This document shows, piece after piece, positions 42,149-50,156 of a DNA stretch of 50,763 bases (its first letter is position 1; the number at the start of each line of letters is the position of its first letter). The notes beneath the pieces are model-generated. The model had not been told where the DNA came from. It saw only the letters and a program-made list of their open reading frames with translations, and did no database searches. The DNA is taken from NCBI GenBank assembly GCA_945866215.1, contig CAMBGQ010000008.1, positions 1-50,763 on the forward strand. The letters are read 5' to 3'. Made by a program: the position numbers and the translations under genes. Source of the DNA: Opitutus sp. GAS368 (GTDB taxonomy: Bacteria; Verrucomicrobiota; Verrucomicrobiia; Opitutales; UBA953).

Positions 42149-43242
42149 GTGCCGACCTTGGGCGGCGGCTCCGACCCCGGACGACGCGCGACCCGATGGC
42201 CGCGTTGGCGAGCCAGCTCTCGCATGTCGGGGTGCGGGTCGTCCTTCTCGTAAATCTCCAGTCCCAGGAGCGACTCGAAGACATCCTCGAGCGTGATCAC
42301 ACCGGCGAACGCCCCGAATTCGTCGACCACCACGGCGAGGTGCTGGTGCGCCCGGACCAAGTCATGCAGCGCATCCGCCAGCGTGGCGTTCTCCGGTACG
42401 ACGTGCGCCTTACCCATCAGTTCGCGGATACGGACCTCGCGCCGATTGTCACCAGCAGCCTTGAGGATGTCGCGGCGACGGACGACGCCGACAATCCGAT
42501 CAGGATTCTGTTCCCAGACCGGCAAGCGGCCATGGGGCACGCTGGGATAAAGGCGGAGCACATCGCCCACGGTGAGATCGGCCTCGACGGCCGTAACGAC
42601 CGGGCGGGGCGTGAGCACATGTGAGACCGGGATATCATCGAGGCGGACGGCGTTGGCGACGAGGTTGCTCTCGGCTTGGGTGATCTTACCTTCGCGAGCG
42701 GCGGCCTGGGCGAGGCTGCCGATATCGGCATCGGCGCGGTCGATGCCAGGTTCTTCGGGCGGGGCGAGCGAATCATGCAGCTTCCCAATCATGCGCAGAA
42801 TCTTGGCGGCGCCGCGGACGAGCGCGAGGGCGGCGGCGATACGGGGAGCGAGGACGAGACGGAAATGCATGCCGAGCTTGCGCGGGAGCATCATCGTCAG
42901 CCAAGCCATGAAGAAGGAGACCGCGATGACCGCGATGACCGTCAGCAGCCCGGTCGACCAGCTTTCGGAGAGTCGACCCAAGAAGCGGGCGCCGAGGAGG
43001 AAGCCGCCCAGCAAGGCGCTCATCCCGACGAAGGCCCCAGTCAGGACTTCGAGCGCCGCGAGGGTGTTGCCCTGATCGCCGCGGGAGCGCTCAATCGAGA
43101 CTGCGGCCTTGGCATCCTGCCGGCGGAGGTCTTCGAGTTCGGTATGGGAGAGGGCGGAGACGACCCCAGCCACGAGCGAGATGCCCGCCGCGGTGCCATT
43201 GAGGAGGATGAAGGCCGACCAGAGATACCAAGCAGAATCCAT
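42145..43242 (-). CDS. CNNM/CorB-type membrane protein with DUF21 and CBS pair
   Basis: The 365-residue protein has an N-terminal membrane domain (about 1-150: LWSAFILLNGTAAGISLVAG, LTGAFVGMSALLGGFLLGA and others). Two CBS repeats (about 205-335) include SHVLTPRPVV, GRLPVWEQNPDRIVGVVRRR and EFGAFAGVITLEDVFESLLG. The family takes part in magnesium or other cation homeostasis and is often misnamed hemolysin. The C-terminal CorC domain is absent or very short. It overlaps lgt by 4 bp. Confidence 0.85.
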   Translation of the reverse strand: MDSAWYLWSAFILLNGTAAGISLVAGVVSALSHTELEDLRRQDAKAAVSIERSRGDQGNTLAALEVLTGAFVGMSALLGGFLLGARFLGRLSESWSTGLLTVIAVIAVSFFMAWLTMMLPRKLGMHFRLVLAPRIAAALALVRGAAKILRMIGKLHDSLAPPEEPGIDRADADIGSLAQAAAREGKITQAESNLVANAVRLDDIPVSHVLTPRPVVTAVEADLTVGDVLRLYPSVPHGRLPVWEQNPDRIVGVVRRRDILKAAGDNRREVRIRELMGKAHVVPENATLADALHDLVRAHQHLAVVVDEFGAFAGVITLEDVFESLLGLEIYEKDDPHPDMRELARQRGHRVARRPGSEPPPKVGT

Positions 43243-43329
43243 GTCCTCTCCAAATAAGACTGACCGTTAGGCTTGGCGAGGGAGAATCCCGGCGTTGACC
43301 CTGCGGAAGCGGCTCGAAATACTATCTGC

Positions 43330-43710
43330 ATGACCCCTCGTGAGCTCCAGATTGTCTCCGCTCTGGCCGTATTCCTTTCCGCCGCCCTGCCGGCGGCGGC
43401 TGGTGCCATCGCCTTCCGCGCCCAGCCCATCCTGGCCGCGATGCTACAAAACGGCACAGGCACCCTGCCCGGGCTCACCGATCTCTACTTCAATCACTTC
43501 ACCAGCGCCCTACTGGTCTTGCTCGTCGTCAGTCTCGGCATCACCGCCTACGCGGGGCGCGCCCATCTCCGTCGCGACGAAGAGCCCGTCGTGCGGATGG
43601 CCAAGCTCTTGGTTGCGACCTGCTTCTCCGCCTTGGCGAGCGTCATCTTCCTCGGGCTGCTCGTGCTCGCGACGGCGATGCCAGTCTACGCGAAGCTGAT
43701 GCAGCGCTGA
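43330..43710 (+). CDS. Three-helix membrane protein, unknown function
   Basis: The 126-residue protein has three hydrophobic stretches at about residues 6-25, 58-75 and 90-118, and a periplasmic-looking loop after the first. The ATG at 43330 (MTPRELQIVSALAV) is preferred over an earlier one at 43273 because the first segment follows it directly. No family is recognised. It converges with pabC and overlaps its 3' end by 25 bp, so the two messages are antisense at their ends. Confidence 0.55.
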   Translation: MTPRELQIVSALAVFLSAALPAAAGAIAFRAQPILAAMLQNGTGTLPGLTDLYFNHFTSALLVLLVVSLGITAYAGRAHLRRDEEPVVRMAKLLVATCFSALASVIFLGLLVLATAMPVYAKLMQR

Positions 43711-44540
43711 TCTCGCCATGCGGCGAGCCCGGCGAGGGCGCGCGTGACTTCGGTCGGCGCGCCCGCTGATTGCCAAATGAGCCTTCCCTCGGCGTGATAG
43801 GAGCGGGCGAGCACGGCGCCGTCGGCAAACGTCGAGCGCAAGACCACCAACGACTCCGCGTTCATCGGGAAGCCCGGCCAGGAAACATCGCGGACCGGTC
43901 GGCCGGCCTGGGCCAGCACCGAACGAAATTGCGCCATCGCCGTACCGGGCAGGCGACCTGTCTCGACGGCCGGGAAGTTCCAGGAAGCACCATCCCACCA
44001 AGCGAAAGAACTACGCGGCCCTTCGCTGAGGCAGCCGCGCGCGTCGAACTGCACACCTTCGGCCTCAGGCCGGTCGGCGATACCGCGTAATTCGCGCCAT
44101 GCCTCGGAGGAGTTCCGCCACGGTCCGCTTTTGGGTCGCGGCAGCCATTCGGGCGCATCGCGACAAAGCGACAGCGCGTAGAGGTCGAGGGCCGAAGGCG
44201 TGGGCGGCAGCGGCCGGACCGTCAGCCATTCCGTGGCCAGCCCGTCGCCGCGGGGCGCGACGAGCAGGCGCACGATCGCCTCCGTCAGCGCATTGCGACC
44301 GAGCAGGCCGCCGAGTGGCGCCGACCAGACCGGCGCAGCGGCGGTAGCGAGCATGAGTCGGGCGGGATCGAGACCGAGGCGCGGGCAGGCAGCGGCGAGG
44401 CGGTCGAGATGGTCGGCGAGGCAGGCGATGCGACCCGCGCGGACAGCGAAGGTCTCGAAGAGCGACGGGCCCGGAACCAAAGCCGCGACTTCGGCGCCGG
44501 CGGGTAGCGTGACCCATTCCCCCTGACGCCAACCGATCAT
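43686..44540 (-). CDS. pabC: 4-amino-4-deoxychorismate lyase (class IV aminotransferase fold)
   Basis: The 284-residue protein of PLP fold type IV has GPSLFETFAVRAGRIACLADHLDRL and a late WPGFPMNAESLVVLRSTFADG segment. The presumed PLP lysine region is in LPRPKSGPWRNSS. Such enzymes release 4-aminobenzoate and pyruvate in folate synthesis. It overlaps pabB by 4 bp (44537-44540), supporting this call over branched-chain aminotransferase. The lyase assignment is mostly from context. Confidence 0.78.
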   Translation of the reverse strand: MIGWRQGEWVTLPAGAEVAALVPGPSLFETFAVRAGRIACLADHLDRLAAACPRLGLDPARLMLATAAAPVWSAPLGGLLGRNALTEAIVRLLVAPRGDGLATEWLTVRPLPPTPSALDLYALSLCRDAPEWLPRPKSGPWRNSSEAWRELRGIADRPEAEGVQFDARGCLSEGPRSSFAWWDGASWNFPAVETGRLPGTAMAQFRSVLAQAGRPVRDVSWPGFPMNAESLVVLRSTFADGAVLARSYHAEGRLIWQSAGAPTEVTRALAGLAAWRDQRCISFA

Positions 44541-46009
44541 GGGAGTACGGCCGCGCGGGCGGCGGCGAGCAGTGGGGCCTGGGCCTTGCGCAGGCTTTCG
44601 GCGTATTCGCGGGTCGGGACCGAATCGGCGACGATGCCGGCCCCCGCCTGGACAAAGGTGCGGCCTTCGGCGGACCAGAGCGAACGGATGATAATATTGA
44701 GGCAGAGATCGCCGGAGGCGCCGAGCCAGCCGAGGGAGCCCGTATAATAGCCACGGCTGAACGGCTCGAGCTCCGCGATGATCTGCATCGTGCGGACCTT
44801 CGGCGCGCCCGTCACCGTACCGCCCGGGAAAAGCGCGCGGATGACGTCGGCCGGACCAGCCGAGGCCTGCAGGACCCCTTCGACCTGCGAGACAAGGTGC
44901 ATCACGTGCGAATACCGCTCGACCGCCATGAATTCCGGGACATGGACCGAACCGGGTCGGGACACGCGACCCACGTCGTTCCGGAGCAAATCGACGAGCA
45001 TCAGGTGCTCGGCCTTCTCTTTACTGTCATTGGAAAGTTCGGCGGCCCAGGCGCGGTCGGCCGCTTCGTCGGCGCCGCGGGGGCGCGTCCCAGCGATCGG
45101 GCGGGAAGCGATGCGCCCCGCGGAGACCTCGACCAATAGTTCGGGCGAGCCGCAGGCCAGCGTCGCGCCAGGCAGGCGCACCAAGCCCATGTAGGGCGAA
45201 GGGTTAGCGGAGCGAAGGGCTTCGTAGGCGAGGAGCGGTTCGACCGGCGCCACTTCGAGGCGCGTGGAAAGATTCACCTGATAAGTGTCGCCGGCGGCGA
45301 TGTATTCCTGGCAGCGGGCGACCGCGCGGACGAAACCCGGCTCATCGAGCGAGCAGGCGAGCGGCGCGGCCGGCGCGGCGGGCGGCGGTAAGGAAGGCGC
45401 CGGTTGGGCGCAGGCAGCATCCCAACGGGCAGCGAGATCGAGGGCGCGGGCGCGGGCCGCACGCAGCGCGGAGTTGGGCGAGCCGACGGGACAAAGCACC
45501 ACCACCGTCAACTCGCGCTGCGCGGCGTCAAAGACGCAGGCCTCGTGGGCCTCGAGGAAGGCCGCCACGGGCGTACGCACATCGGTGGGCGCGGATTTCA
45601 CCGGCTCGAACTGCGTGGCGAGCTCGTAGCCCAGCAGCGCGATGAGCCCGCCCTGGAAAGCAGGCCAGCCGGCGAGGCGCGGCGCGCGCGTCTCGCGCGA
45701 CCAGCGGCGCAGGTAGGCGAGCGGCTGCTCGGCGGCCTCCTCGTGAGCGCCATCGGCCGCGTGCAGGACCACGCGCCCATCGGCGAAGAACAACGTCGCG
45801 CGGGCGGCGGCGGGGACCGCGATGGTAAAGCTGCCGGACCGGCCGCTCTCGAGCACCGCGTGGTGTCGGCCCGTGAAGAAACCCTCCCACGAAGCCGGCA
45901 GGCGGTCGGCACGAAAACGCGCGAGGTAAGGCAGGTGGGTCCAGCCCGGACCAGCGGCGATCCAGTCGGCGGCAGTGACTTCGGCGACGATGGCGGGAAT
46001 CTCACTCAT
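44537..46009 (-). CDS. pabB: Aminodeoxychorismate synthase component I (chorismate-binding)
   Basis: The 490-residue enzyme uses chorismate and ammonia to make 4-amino-4-deoxychorismate. The C-terminal chorismate-binding domain has GDTYQVNLSTRLEV, RPIAGTRPRG, LRNDVGRVSRPGSVHVPEF and the TVTGAPKVRTMQII segment, all well conserved. It overlaps pabC downstream by 4 bp and the small gene upstream by 8 bp. Anthranilate synthase (TrpE) is the alternative, but no tryptophan gene is adjacent and pabC is. Confidence 0.88.
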   Translation of the reverse strand: MSEIPAIVAEVTAADWIAAGPGWTHLPYLARFRADRLPASWEGFFTGRHHAVLESGRSGSFTIAVPAAARATLFFADGRVVLHAADGAHEEAAEQPLAYLRRWSRETRAPRLAGWPAFQGGLIALLGYELATQFEPVKSAPTDVRTPVAAFLEAHEACVFDAAQRELTVVVLCPVGSPNSALRAARARALDLAARWDAACAQPAPSLPPPAAPAAPLACSLDEPGFVRAVARCQEYIAAGDTYQVNLSTRLEVAPVEPLLAYEALRSANPSPYMGLVRLPGATLACGSPELLVEVSAGRIASRPIAGTRPRGADEAADRAWAAELSNDSKEKAEHLMLVDLLRNDVGRVSRPGSVHVPEFMAVERYSHVMHLVSQVEGVLQASAGPADVIRALFPGGTVTGAPKVRTMQIIAELEPFSRGYYTGSLGWLGASGDLCLNIIIRSLWSAEGRTFVQAGAGIVADSVPTREYAESLRKAQAPLLAAARAAVLP

Positions 46010-46298
46010 CGGCGAAGTTCAGCTTGTAGCCGGAGAAATCTGGGCCCGAGAGGATTTCGCCGACCCTTTCAGCCGTGAGTCCGTAGACATGAAGTTCTTG
46101 GCGCGAGCCCTTGGAAACGACCGTGATGCGCAGACCGCCGCCGAGCTTCATCACCTTGATCGAAAGCGTCTTTGCGCCGACGCGCGCGCTGATCACGCCG
46201 CGGGAGACGCGGCCATGGCGCTCGAGGGCTTCGGCCACGGGACGGGCGGCATCCGTCAGCGACGTGTGCGTGCCCGCCCTGCCCCGCCCTTTGGCCAT
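46002..46298 (-). CDS. Small conserved protein, possibly DUF2103-like
   Basis: The 98-residue protein has a basic N-terminus (MAKGRGRAGTHTSLTDAARP), a central HGRVSRGVISARVGAKTLSI strand region and KLGGGLRITVVSKGSRQELHV, which recalls DUF2103 proteins. The function of that family is not known. It is coupled to pabB by an 8-bp overlap and to the peptidase gene upstream by a 2-bp gap, so it belongs to the same operon. The family match is tentative. Confidence 0.5.
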   Translation of the reverse strand: MAKGRGRAGTHTSLTDAARPVAEALERHGRVSRGVISARVGAKTLSIKVMKLGGGLRITVVSKGSRQELHVYGLTAERVGEILSGPDFSGYKLNFADE

Positions 46299-46300
46299 GC

Positions 46301-47485
46301 TCAGGCGATCTCCCAGTTATAGGGATGGGAGGACAGTGCAGCGCTGCCCTTCTGCGTGACTACCACGCAATCCTCGAAGCGGCAGCCGCCGAGTCCGGGA
46401 TAATAAAGCCCTGGCTCGACCGTGACCGCGTTACCCGCGATGAGCGGGTGCGGATTGCGGATGGAGAGCGCCGGCTCTTCGTGGATGTCGTAGCCGAGCC
46501 CGTGGCCCGTGCCATGGAAGAAGCCCACGTAGACGCCCTTCTTCAGGCCGGTCTGGTAGCCGAGGGATTTGAAATATTCTTGCACCACCGTATGCACCTT
46601 GGCGCCCGTCACGCCTGCGCGGATCGCCTTAATCGCGCGACGCTGGGCCTCGAGCACCGCATGGACCATCTTGCGCTGCTTTGCGCTGGCCTTCCCCTTG
46701 AGATAAGTGCGGGTCATATCGCCGTAGTGATGTGAAGCGATATGGCGGGGATAGATGTCGCAGACGATGAGCTCGTGGGCGCGGATCGGGCCAGAGCCAG
46801 AGCAGTGGCAATCGACCGCCTGGTCGCCCGGGGCGATGATGAGGCCGATGTCGCACAGGCCGCCCTGGCGCAAGATCGCGACCTGCGCTTCCTCCTTTAG
46901 GATCTCGGCCGTGAGCGTCTGGCCGTGCCACTGCAGAACGCCCTTTTTGTCCGCCTCGGATTCGGCGAGCACCTTCTCGATGGCCTTGAAGCCCGCGACC
47001 GCGGCGGCATTACCCGCGCGGATACCGGCGAGCTCCGCCTTCGACTTTACTTGGCGAGCCGGGAAAAGTTCAGGTAAGCCGCGCTCGTTGAGCTGGGCGC
47101 CGACCGGATGGAGCTCGAGGCCGAGCTGGCGCAGGCGCTCATAGAGTCCCACCGGGAAATCGGCCGGCACGCGGAAGCGATGGATGCCCTGCTGGAGCGC
47201 GGCGAAGACGATGGCGTCGGCTACGCCCGCCTTCGGGTTGGTCCTACGGAGATCGGTGATGGTGGCAGTGAGGTTAAGGACTTCATCAAAGGCGGACTCG
47301 TCTTTGGCACGCCCGACTTCCATCCCCGGGAGCAGGCCGATGCGGCGGCCGCCGACGGAGAACGCCGGGAACGGGTCGGAGGCGTGGAAACCTCCGAACC
47401 AGCGCAGGTCGGCGTTCTTGGAGGGAGTCGCCATCATGAGCACGTCACGAACGGCTGGGGCGGAGGGGCGAGCGGAGCGAGCCAT
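46301..47485 (-). CDS. M24-family aminopeptidase (Xaa-Pro type)
   Basis: The 394-residue protein has the pita-bread metallopeptidase domain in its C-terminal part. Expected metal ligands can be placed: Asp in IVCDIYPRH, Asp in HYGDMTRTY, His in GFFHGTGHGLGYDIHEEP, and two Glu in VTVEPGLYYPGL and FEDCVVV. It probably removes N-terminal residues before proline in cytoplasmic peptides. The ATG at 47485 is used; an in-frame 91-codon extension would run across the tRNA-Gly(CCC) gene and is rejected. Confidence 0.88.
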   Translation of the reverse strand: MARSARPSAPAVRDVLMMATPSKNADLRWFGGFHASDPFPAFSVGGRRIGLLPGMEVGRAKDESAFDEVLNLTATITDLRRTNPKAGVADAIVFAALQQGIHRFRVPADFPVGLYERLRQLGLELHPVGAQLNERGLPELFPARQVKSKAELAGIRAGNAAAVAGFKAIEKVLAESEADKKGVLQWHGQTLTAEILKEEAQVAILRQGGLCDIGLIIAPGDQAVDCHCSGSGPIRAHELIVCDIYPRHIASHHYGDMTRTYLKGKASAKQRKMVHAVLEAQRRAIKAIRAGVTGAKVHTVVQEYFKSLGYQTGLKKGVYVGFFHGTGHGLGYDIHEEPALSIRNPHPLIAGNAVTVEPGLYYPGLGGCRFEDCVVVTQKGSAALSSHPYNWEIA

Positions 47486-47628
47486 GGACACAGGATGACG
47501 GAACTCGGTCCTGCGTGAAGCGCAAACGGCGGCGCCTAGGCGCATGAAAGGGGCGACACGACGGCGCCCGCCGCACTCCGGCTTGACGGACCAAAGGGGC
47601 CAGGCAGGATGGCCACATTCTTGAGAAC

Positions 47629-47702
47629 GCGGGTATCGTTCAGTGGTAGGACCCCACTTTCCCATAGTGGTGACACCAGTTCGAATCTGGTTACCCGCTC
47701 CA
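47629..47702 (+). tRNA. tRNA-Gly (CCC)
   Basis: The 74-nt cloverleaf has acceptor stem GCGGGTA/TACCCGC, anticodon arm CCACT-TTCCCAT-AGTGG with anticodon CCC, T arm ACCAGTTCGAATCTGGT and encoded CCA. It differs from the next tRNA mainly in the anticodon arm and variable region, so one was probably derived from the other by duplication. TTGACG at 47584 could be a -35 element, but no good -10 follows. Confidence 0.95.
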
Positions 47703-47723
47703 GGAGTAGCCCCGGGCCGAGGC

Positions 47724-47752
47724 TTGACCCGGGACTCGTGGCGGGGAATAGT
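47724..47752 (+). promoter_or_regulatory. Probable promoter of tRNA-Gly (TCC)
   Basis: TTGACC (47724-47729), a 17-bp spacer and AATAGT (47747-47752) end 16 bp before the mature tRNA at 47769. The spacing is ideal. It suggests the second glycine tRNA gene has its own start even though the two lie only 66 bp apart. Confidence 0.55.
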
Positions 47753-47768
47753 GAACATCCTTGGTTTC

Positions 47769-47842
47769 GCGGGTATCGTTCAGTGGTAGGACACCACTCT
47801 TCCAAAGTGGATACACCAGTTCGAATCTGGTTACCCGCACCA
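47769..47842 (+). tRNA. tRNA-Gly (TCC)
   Basis: The 74-nt cloverleaf has the acceptor stem GCGGGTA/TACCCGC, anticodon arm CCACT-CTTCCAA-AGTGG with anticodon TCC and encoded CCA. The D and T arms are identical to those of tRNA-Gly(CCC) upstream. It lies 16 bp from the 3' end of the convergent HNH gene. Confidence 0.96.
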
Positions 47843-47858
47843 AGGAAAACGCCGGGCC

Positions 47859-48476
47859 TCAGTTCCGCCAAGGCAGCTGGCCGGCGGGCGTGACCTCGAG
47901 GAATTCCTTCCAACACTCGACCTCGTCGGCCGACAGGGATGAGGCGACGACCAGGCGCCACTTCGGTTTGGTGGGCGCGTGGCGGAGGGTCATCCCGGCC
48001 TGCTCCGGCAGACGATTGGCCTTACGCGAATTACAGCGGACGCATGCGGTGACGATGTTTTCCCAGTTCGTCTTGCCGCCGCTATCGCGAGGGACGACGT
48101 GGTCGAGGTTGAGCTCCTCTTCGCGGAACTGGCGACCGCAATACTGGCAGGTGTTCGCGTCGCGCAGATAGACGTTGCGGCGGGAGAAACGGATCTCCCG
48201 ACGCGGCACGCGATCGTATTCGCCGAGGAGCAAGACGCGCGGGATGCGGAGTAGGATGCAGGGCGAACGGACCGCTTCGGCGGCGGGGGGCGGCGTCTCC
48301 ACGGAAAAGCGCATCCACTCCTCGGCGCTCAGCACACGATGACCAGACGGGTCGGCATGAATCGCCGCAGCCCGGCCCCGGAAGAGTAGGCTCATCGCGC
48401 GCAAGACGCCCACGATGTTAACCGGCTGCCAGAGACGGTTAAGGACGAGGACGCGTTGTTCGAGGCGCGATGGCAC
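47859..48476 (-). CDS. HNH endonuclease family protein
   Basis: The protein has about 205 residues with an HNH domain: CQYCGRQF (first CxxC), LNLDHVVPRDSGGKTNWENI (the DH and N of the motif) and ACVRCNSRKANRLP (second CxxC). The N-terminal part VLVLNRLWQPVNIVGVLRAM is shared by a widespread family of stand-alone HNH proteins of unknown target. A GTG at 48476 is preferred. A TTG at 48512 extends the frame by 12 codons, but its TTGACC and a TTATCT at a 16-bp distance look like promoter boxes. Confidence 0.8.
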   Translation of the reverse strand: MPSRLEQRVLVLNRLWQPVNIVGVLRAMSLLFRGRAAAIHADPSGHRVLSAEEWMRFSVETPPPAAEAVRSPCILLRIPRVLLLGEYDRVPRREIRFSRRNVYLRDANTCQYCGRQFREEELNLDHVVPRDSGGKTNWENIVTACVRCNSRKANRLPEQAGMTLRHAPTKPKWRLVVASSLSADEVECWKEFLEVTPAGQLPWRN

Positions 48477-48522
48477 GTGGAAAGAGATAAGCCGCCAGCG
48501 GGGGACGGTCAACTCCCTCGGT

Positions 48523-48855
48523 TCAAGGATTTTTCTTCGGCCCAGGAATAGCCCCCGCCGCTGGCGAGCCCGTCAAAGCATCGGGCAAGGCGACGTGCAT
48601 CGCGCCCGTCACGGAAGCGGGTATCGGGAAGGGCACGCCGTCGATCTTCACCCGCAGGTGCTCGACCGCCGAGGACCGGAGCTCACTGGCCCCTCTCACG
48701 TTAATGACCACGGGCTTATCGCGGGGCGAGAGCATGCCGTAGCCGGGCACCTCACCGGTCTCGAGTTCGATGACCTGGTAGCGAATCCCGGTCTTGACGG
48801 AGCTAAGCGTGATCTGGTGTGTCCGGCTCGCCGGCGGCGCCAGGACCGCAACCAC
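48523..48855 (-). CDS. Hypothetical protein, possibly beta-rich
   Basis: The frame of about 110 residues starts at GTG 48855 and may begin further upstream, since the frame is open for some way. It contains several beta-strand-like stretches (HQITLSSVKTGIRYQVIEL, KPVVINVRGASEL, VEHLRVKIDGVPFPIPASV). No signal peptide is clear from this start and no family is recognised. It lies between the HTH protein gene and the HNH gene in the same direction. Confidence 0.45.
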   Translation of the reverse strand: MVAVLAPPASRTHQITLSSVKTGIRYQVIELETGEVPGYGMLSPRDKPVVINVRGASELRSSAVEHLRVKIDGVPFPIPASVTGAMHVALPDALTGSPAAGAIPGPKKNP

Positions 48856-48896
48856 CGCACTCGGGTCAGGCTGCGTCCGGCGCGCCGAGGGCGAGC

Positions 48897-49292
48897 TTAG
48901 GAAAAAACCAGCGCGAGGACGATGGCGAAGAAAGCGATGCCGATGATGACATACACCAGCATATCGCGACTCACTGCGAGCGGGACGCCAGCGGAGACGG
49001 GCTCGAAGGCCGCTTCCTCGTCGACCCCAGCTTCGAGCGGGCGACGCGAGGCCTTGGCGGAATGGTGCGTGTTGAAATCGGCGCCAGCCTTCTCGTCATC
49101 GAGGCGGAGATACTTGGCGTAGAGTTTCACGAAGCCGCGCTTGTAGACATCGGCGAGCGGGATGGATTCAAACTGTCCGGCCTCCATGGACTGGAGGTAG
49201 TCGGTGCGGATCTTGGTGAACTCCGCCGCTTCGCGGAGGGTCACGCCCAGTCGTTGACGGGCTTCTTGGAGACGTTCGCCGAGGGTTTGCAT
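48897..49292 (-). CDS. RodZ-like helix-turn-helix membrane protein
   Basis: The 131-residue protein has an N-terminal HTH_25/Xre-type domain (TLGERLQEARQRLGVTLREA, TKIRTDYLQSMEAGQFESIP, YKRGFVKLYAKYL), a linker of about 40 residues and one C-terminal membrane segment (MLVYVIIGIAFFAIVLALVF). RodZ has this order plus a periplasmic domain, which is missing here. It may be a shortened cell-shape protein or a membrane-tethered regulator. The ATG at 49292 fits the family start better than the one at 49310. Confidence 0.75.
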   Translation of the reverse strand: MQTLGERLQEARQRLGVTLREAAEFTKIRTDYLQSMEAGQFESIPLADVYKRGFVKLYAKYLRLDDEKAGADFNTHHSAKASRRPLEAGVDEEAAFEPVSAGVPLAVSRDMLVYVIIGIAFFAIVLALVFS

Positions 49293-49353
49293 AAGCCGAC
49301 TTTCGCCCACAGGCGGCGAATAGGCAAGCCTCTCGTGGCCCGGGCTCCCCGTT

Positions 49354-50010
49354 TCACATCAGTTGGCCGAGCAAATTCCAAAGCCCGAACCACGGCGCCG
49401 CGACCAGCTGAACGGCCTGACTCATGAATTCCCGGAAGAAAGGCAGATTGATCGCAATCAAGAGAATCACGAAACCCCATCGGGCGAGCGATAGGAACAG
49501 CTCTTCGGAGTAGAGGCCTAACCGAACGGCGAGACGCGAACCGTCGAGCGGCGGGATGGGGATGAAATTGAAGACAACGAGCCCAGCATTAAGGAAGATG
49601 CCGCTGACCAAGAACTTAAGGATAAGGGCGTCCTGCTTGGGGTCGAACGAGCCGAAAGCGCCGATGAGGCTGAAGACCAAGCACAACACCACATTCATGC
49701 CTGGCCCCGCCAGCGTGATCAGGATGTCATCCATACGCCTGGTCTGGGGGTTGGGGAGGGAGATCTGGACGGGCTTACCCCAGCCGATGAGGCCGAAGCC
49801 GGGGCTGAGGAAAATCATCACGGCGGGGATCGCGATGGTGCCAATCGGGTCCGTATGGGCGAAGGGGTTGAGGGTCACGCGCCCCTGCATCCGGGGCAGC
49901 GGATCACCGCGGAGGTCTGCGACCCAGGCATGGCCGAACTCGTGGAGTCCGATCGAGATGATCAGAAGGATGAGCTGGAGGGCGCCCCAGCGTAGTTGCT
50001 CGAGGTCCAT
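49354..50010 (-). CDS. Site-2 protease-like zinc metalloprotease (M50)
   Basis: The 218-residue membrane protein has HEFGH (His23, Glu24, His27) in the first segment. Later motifs are RVTLNPFAHTDPIGTI, TLAGPGMNVVLCLVFS and FNFIPIPPLDGSRL, whose Asp is the third zinc ligand. These fit the short site-2 protease group that cleaves substrates within the membrane. The ATG at 50010 is used; the 34 in-frame codons before it lack family features. The substrate is unknown. Confidence 0.88.
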   Translation of the reverse strand: MDLEQLRWGALQLILLIISIGLHEFGHAWVADLRGDPLPRMQGRVTLNPFAHTDPIGTIAIPAVMIFLSPGFGLIGWGKPVQISLPNPQTRRMDDILITLAGPGMNVVLCLVFSLIGAFGSFDPKQDALILKFLVSGIFLNAGLVVFNFIPIPPLDGSRLAVRLGLYSEELFLSLARWGFVILLIAINLPFFREFMSQAVQLVAAPWFGLWNLLGQLM

Positions 50011-50156
50011 CTCAGTGACCGAGGACAGGGCAGAAGAAAACGGAGGAAGACATGGCGGACGGCGATAAACAAATGCGGACGGCGAAGTTAGCCAACCCGA
50101 AAGCATCGACACACTCGCTCCTTGAGCAATCGGGGCAGGCAGTTAGACCTAAGGCA

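Noticed and set aside
47486-47961. Open frames running across the two tRNA-Gly genes (minus strand)
   Set aside because: They cover complete tRNA cloverleafs on the other strand, and the peptidase start at 47485 matches its family.
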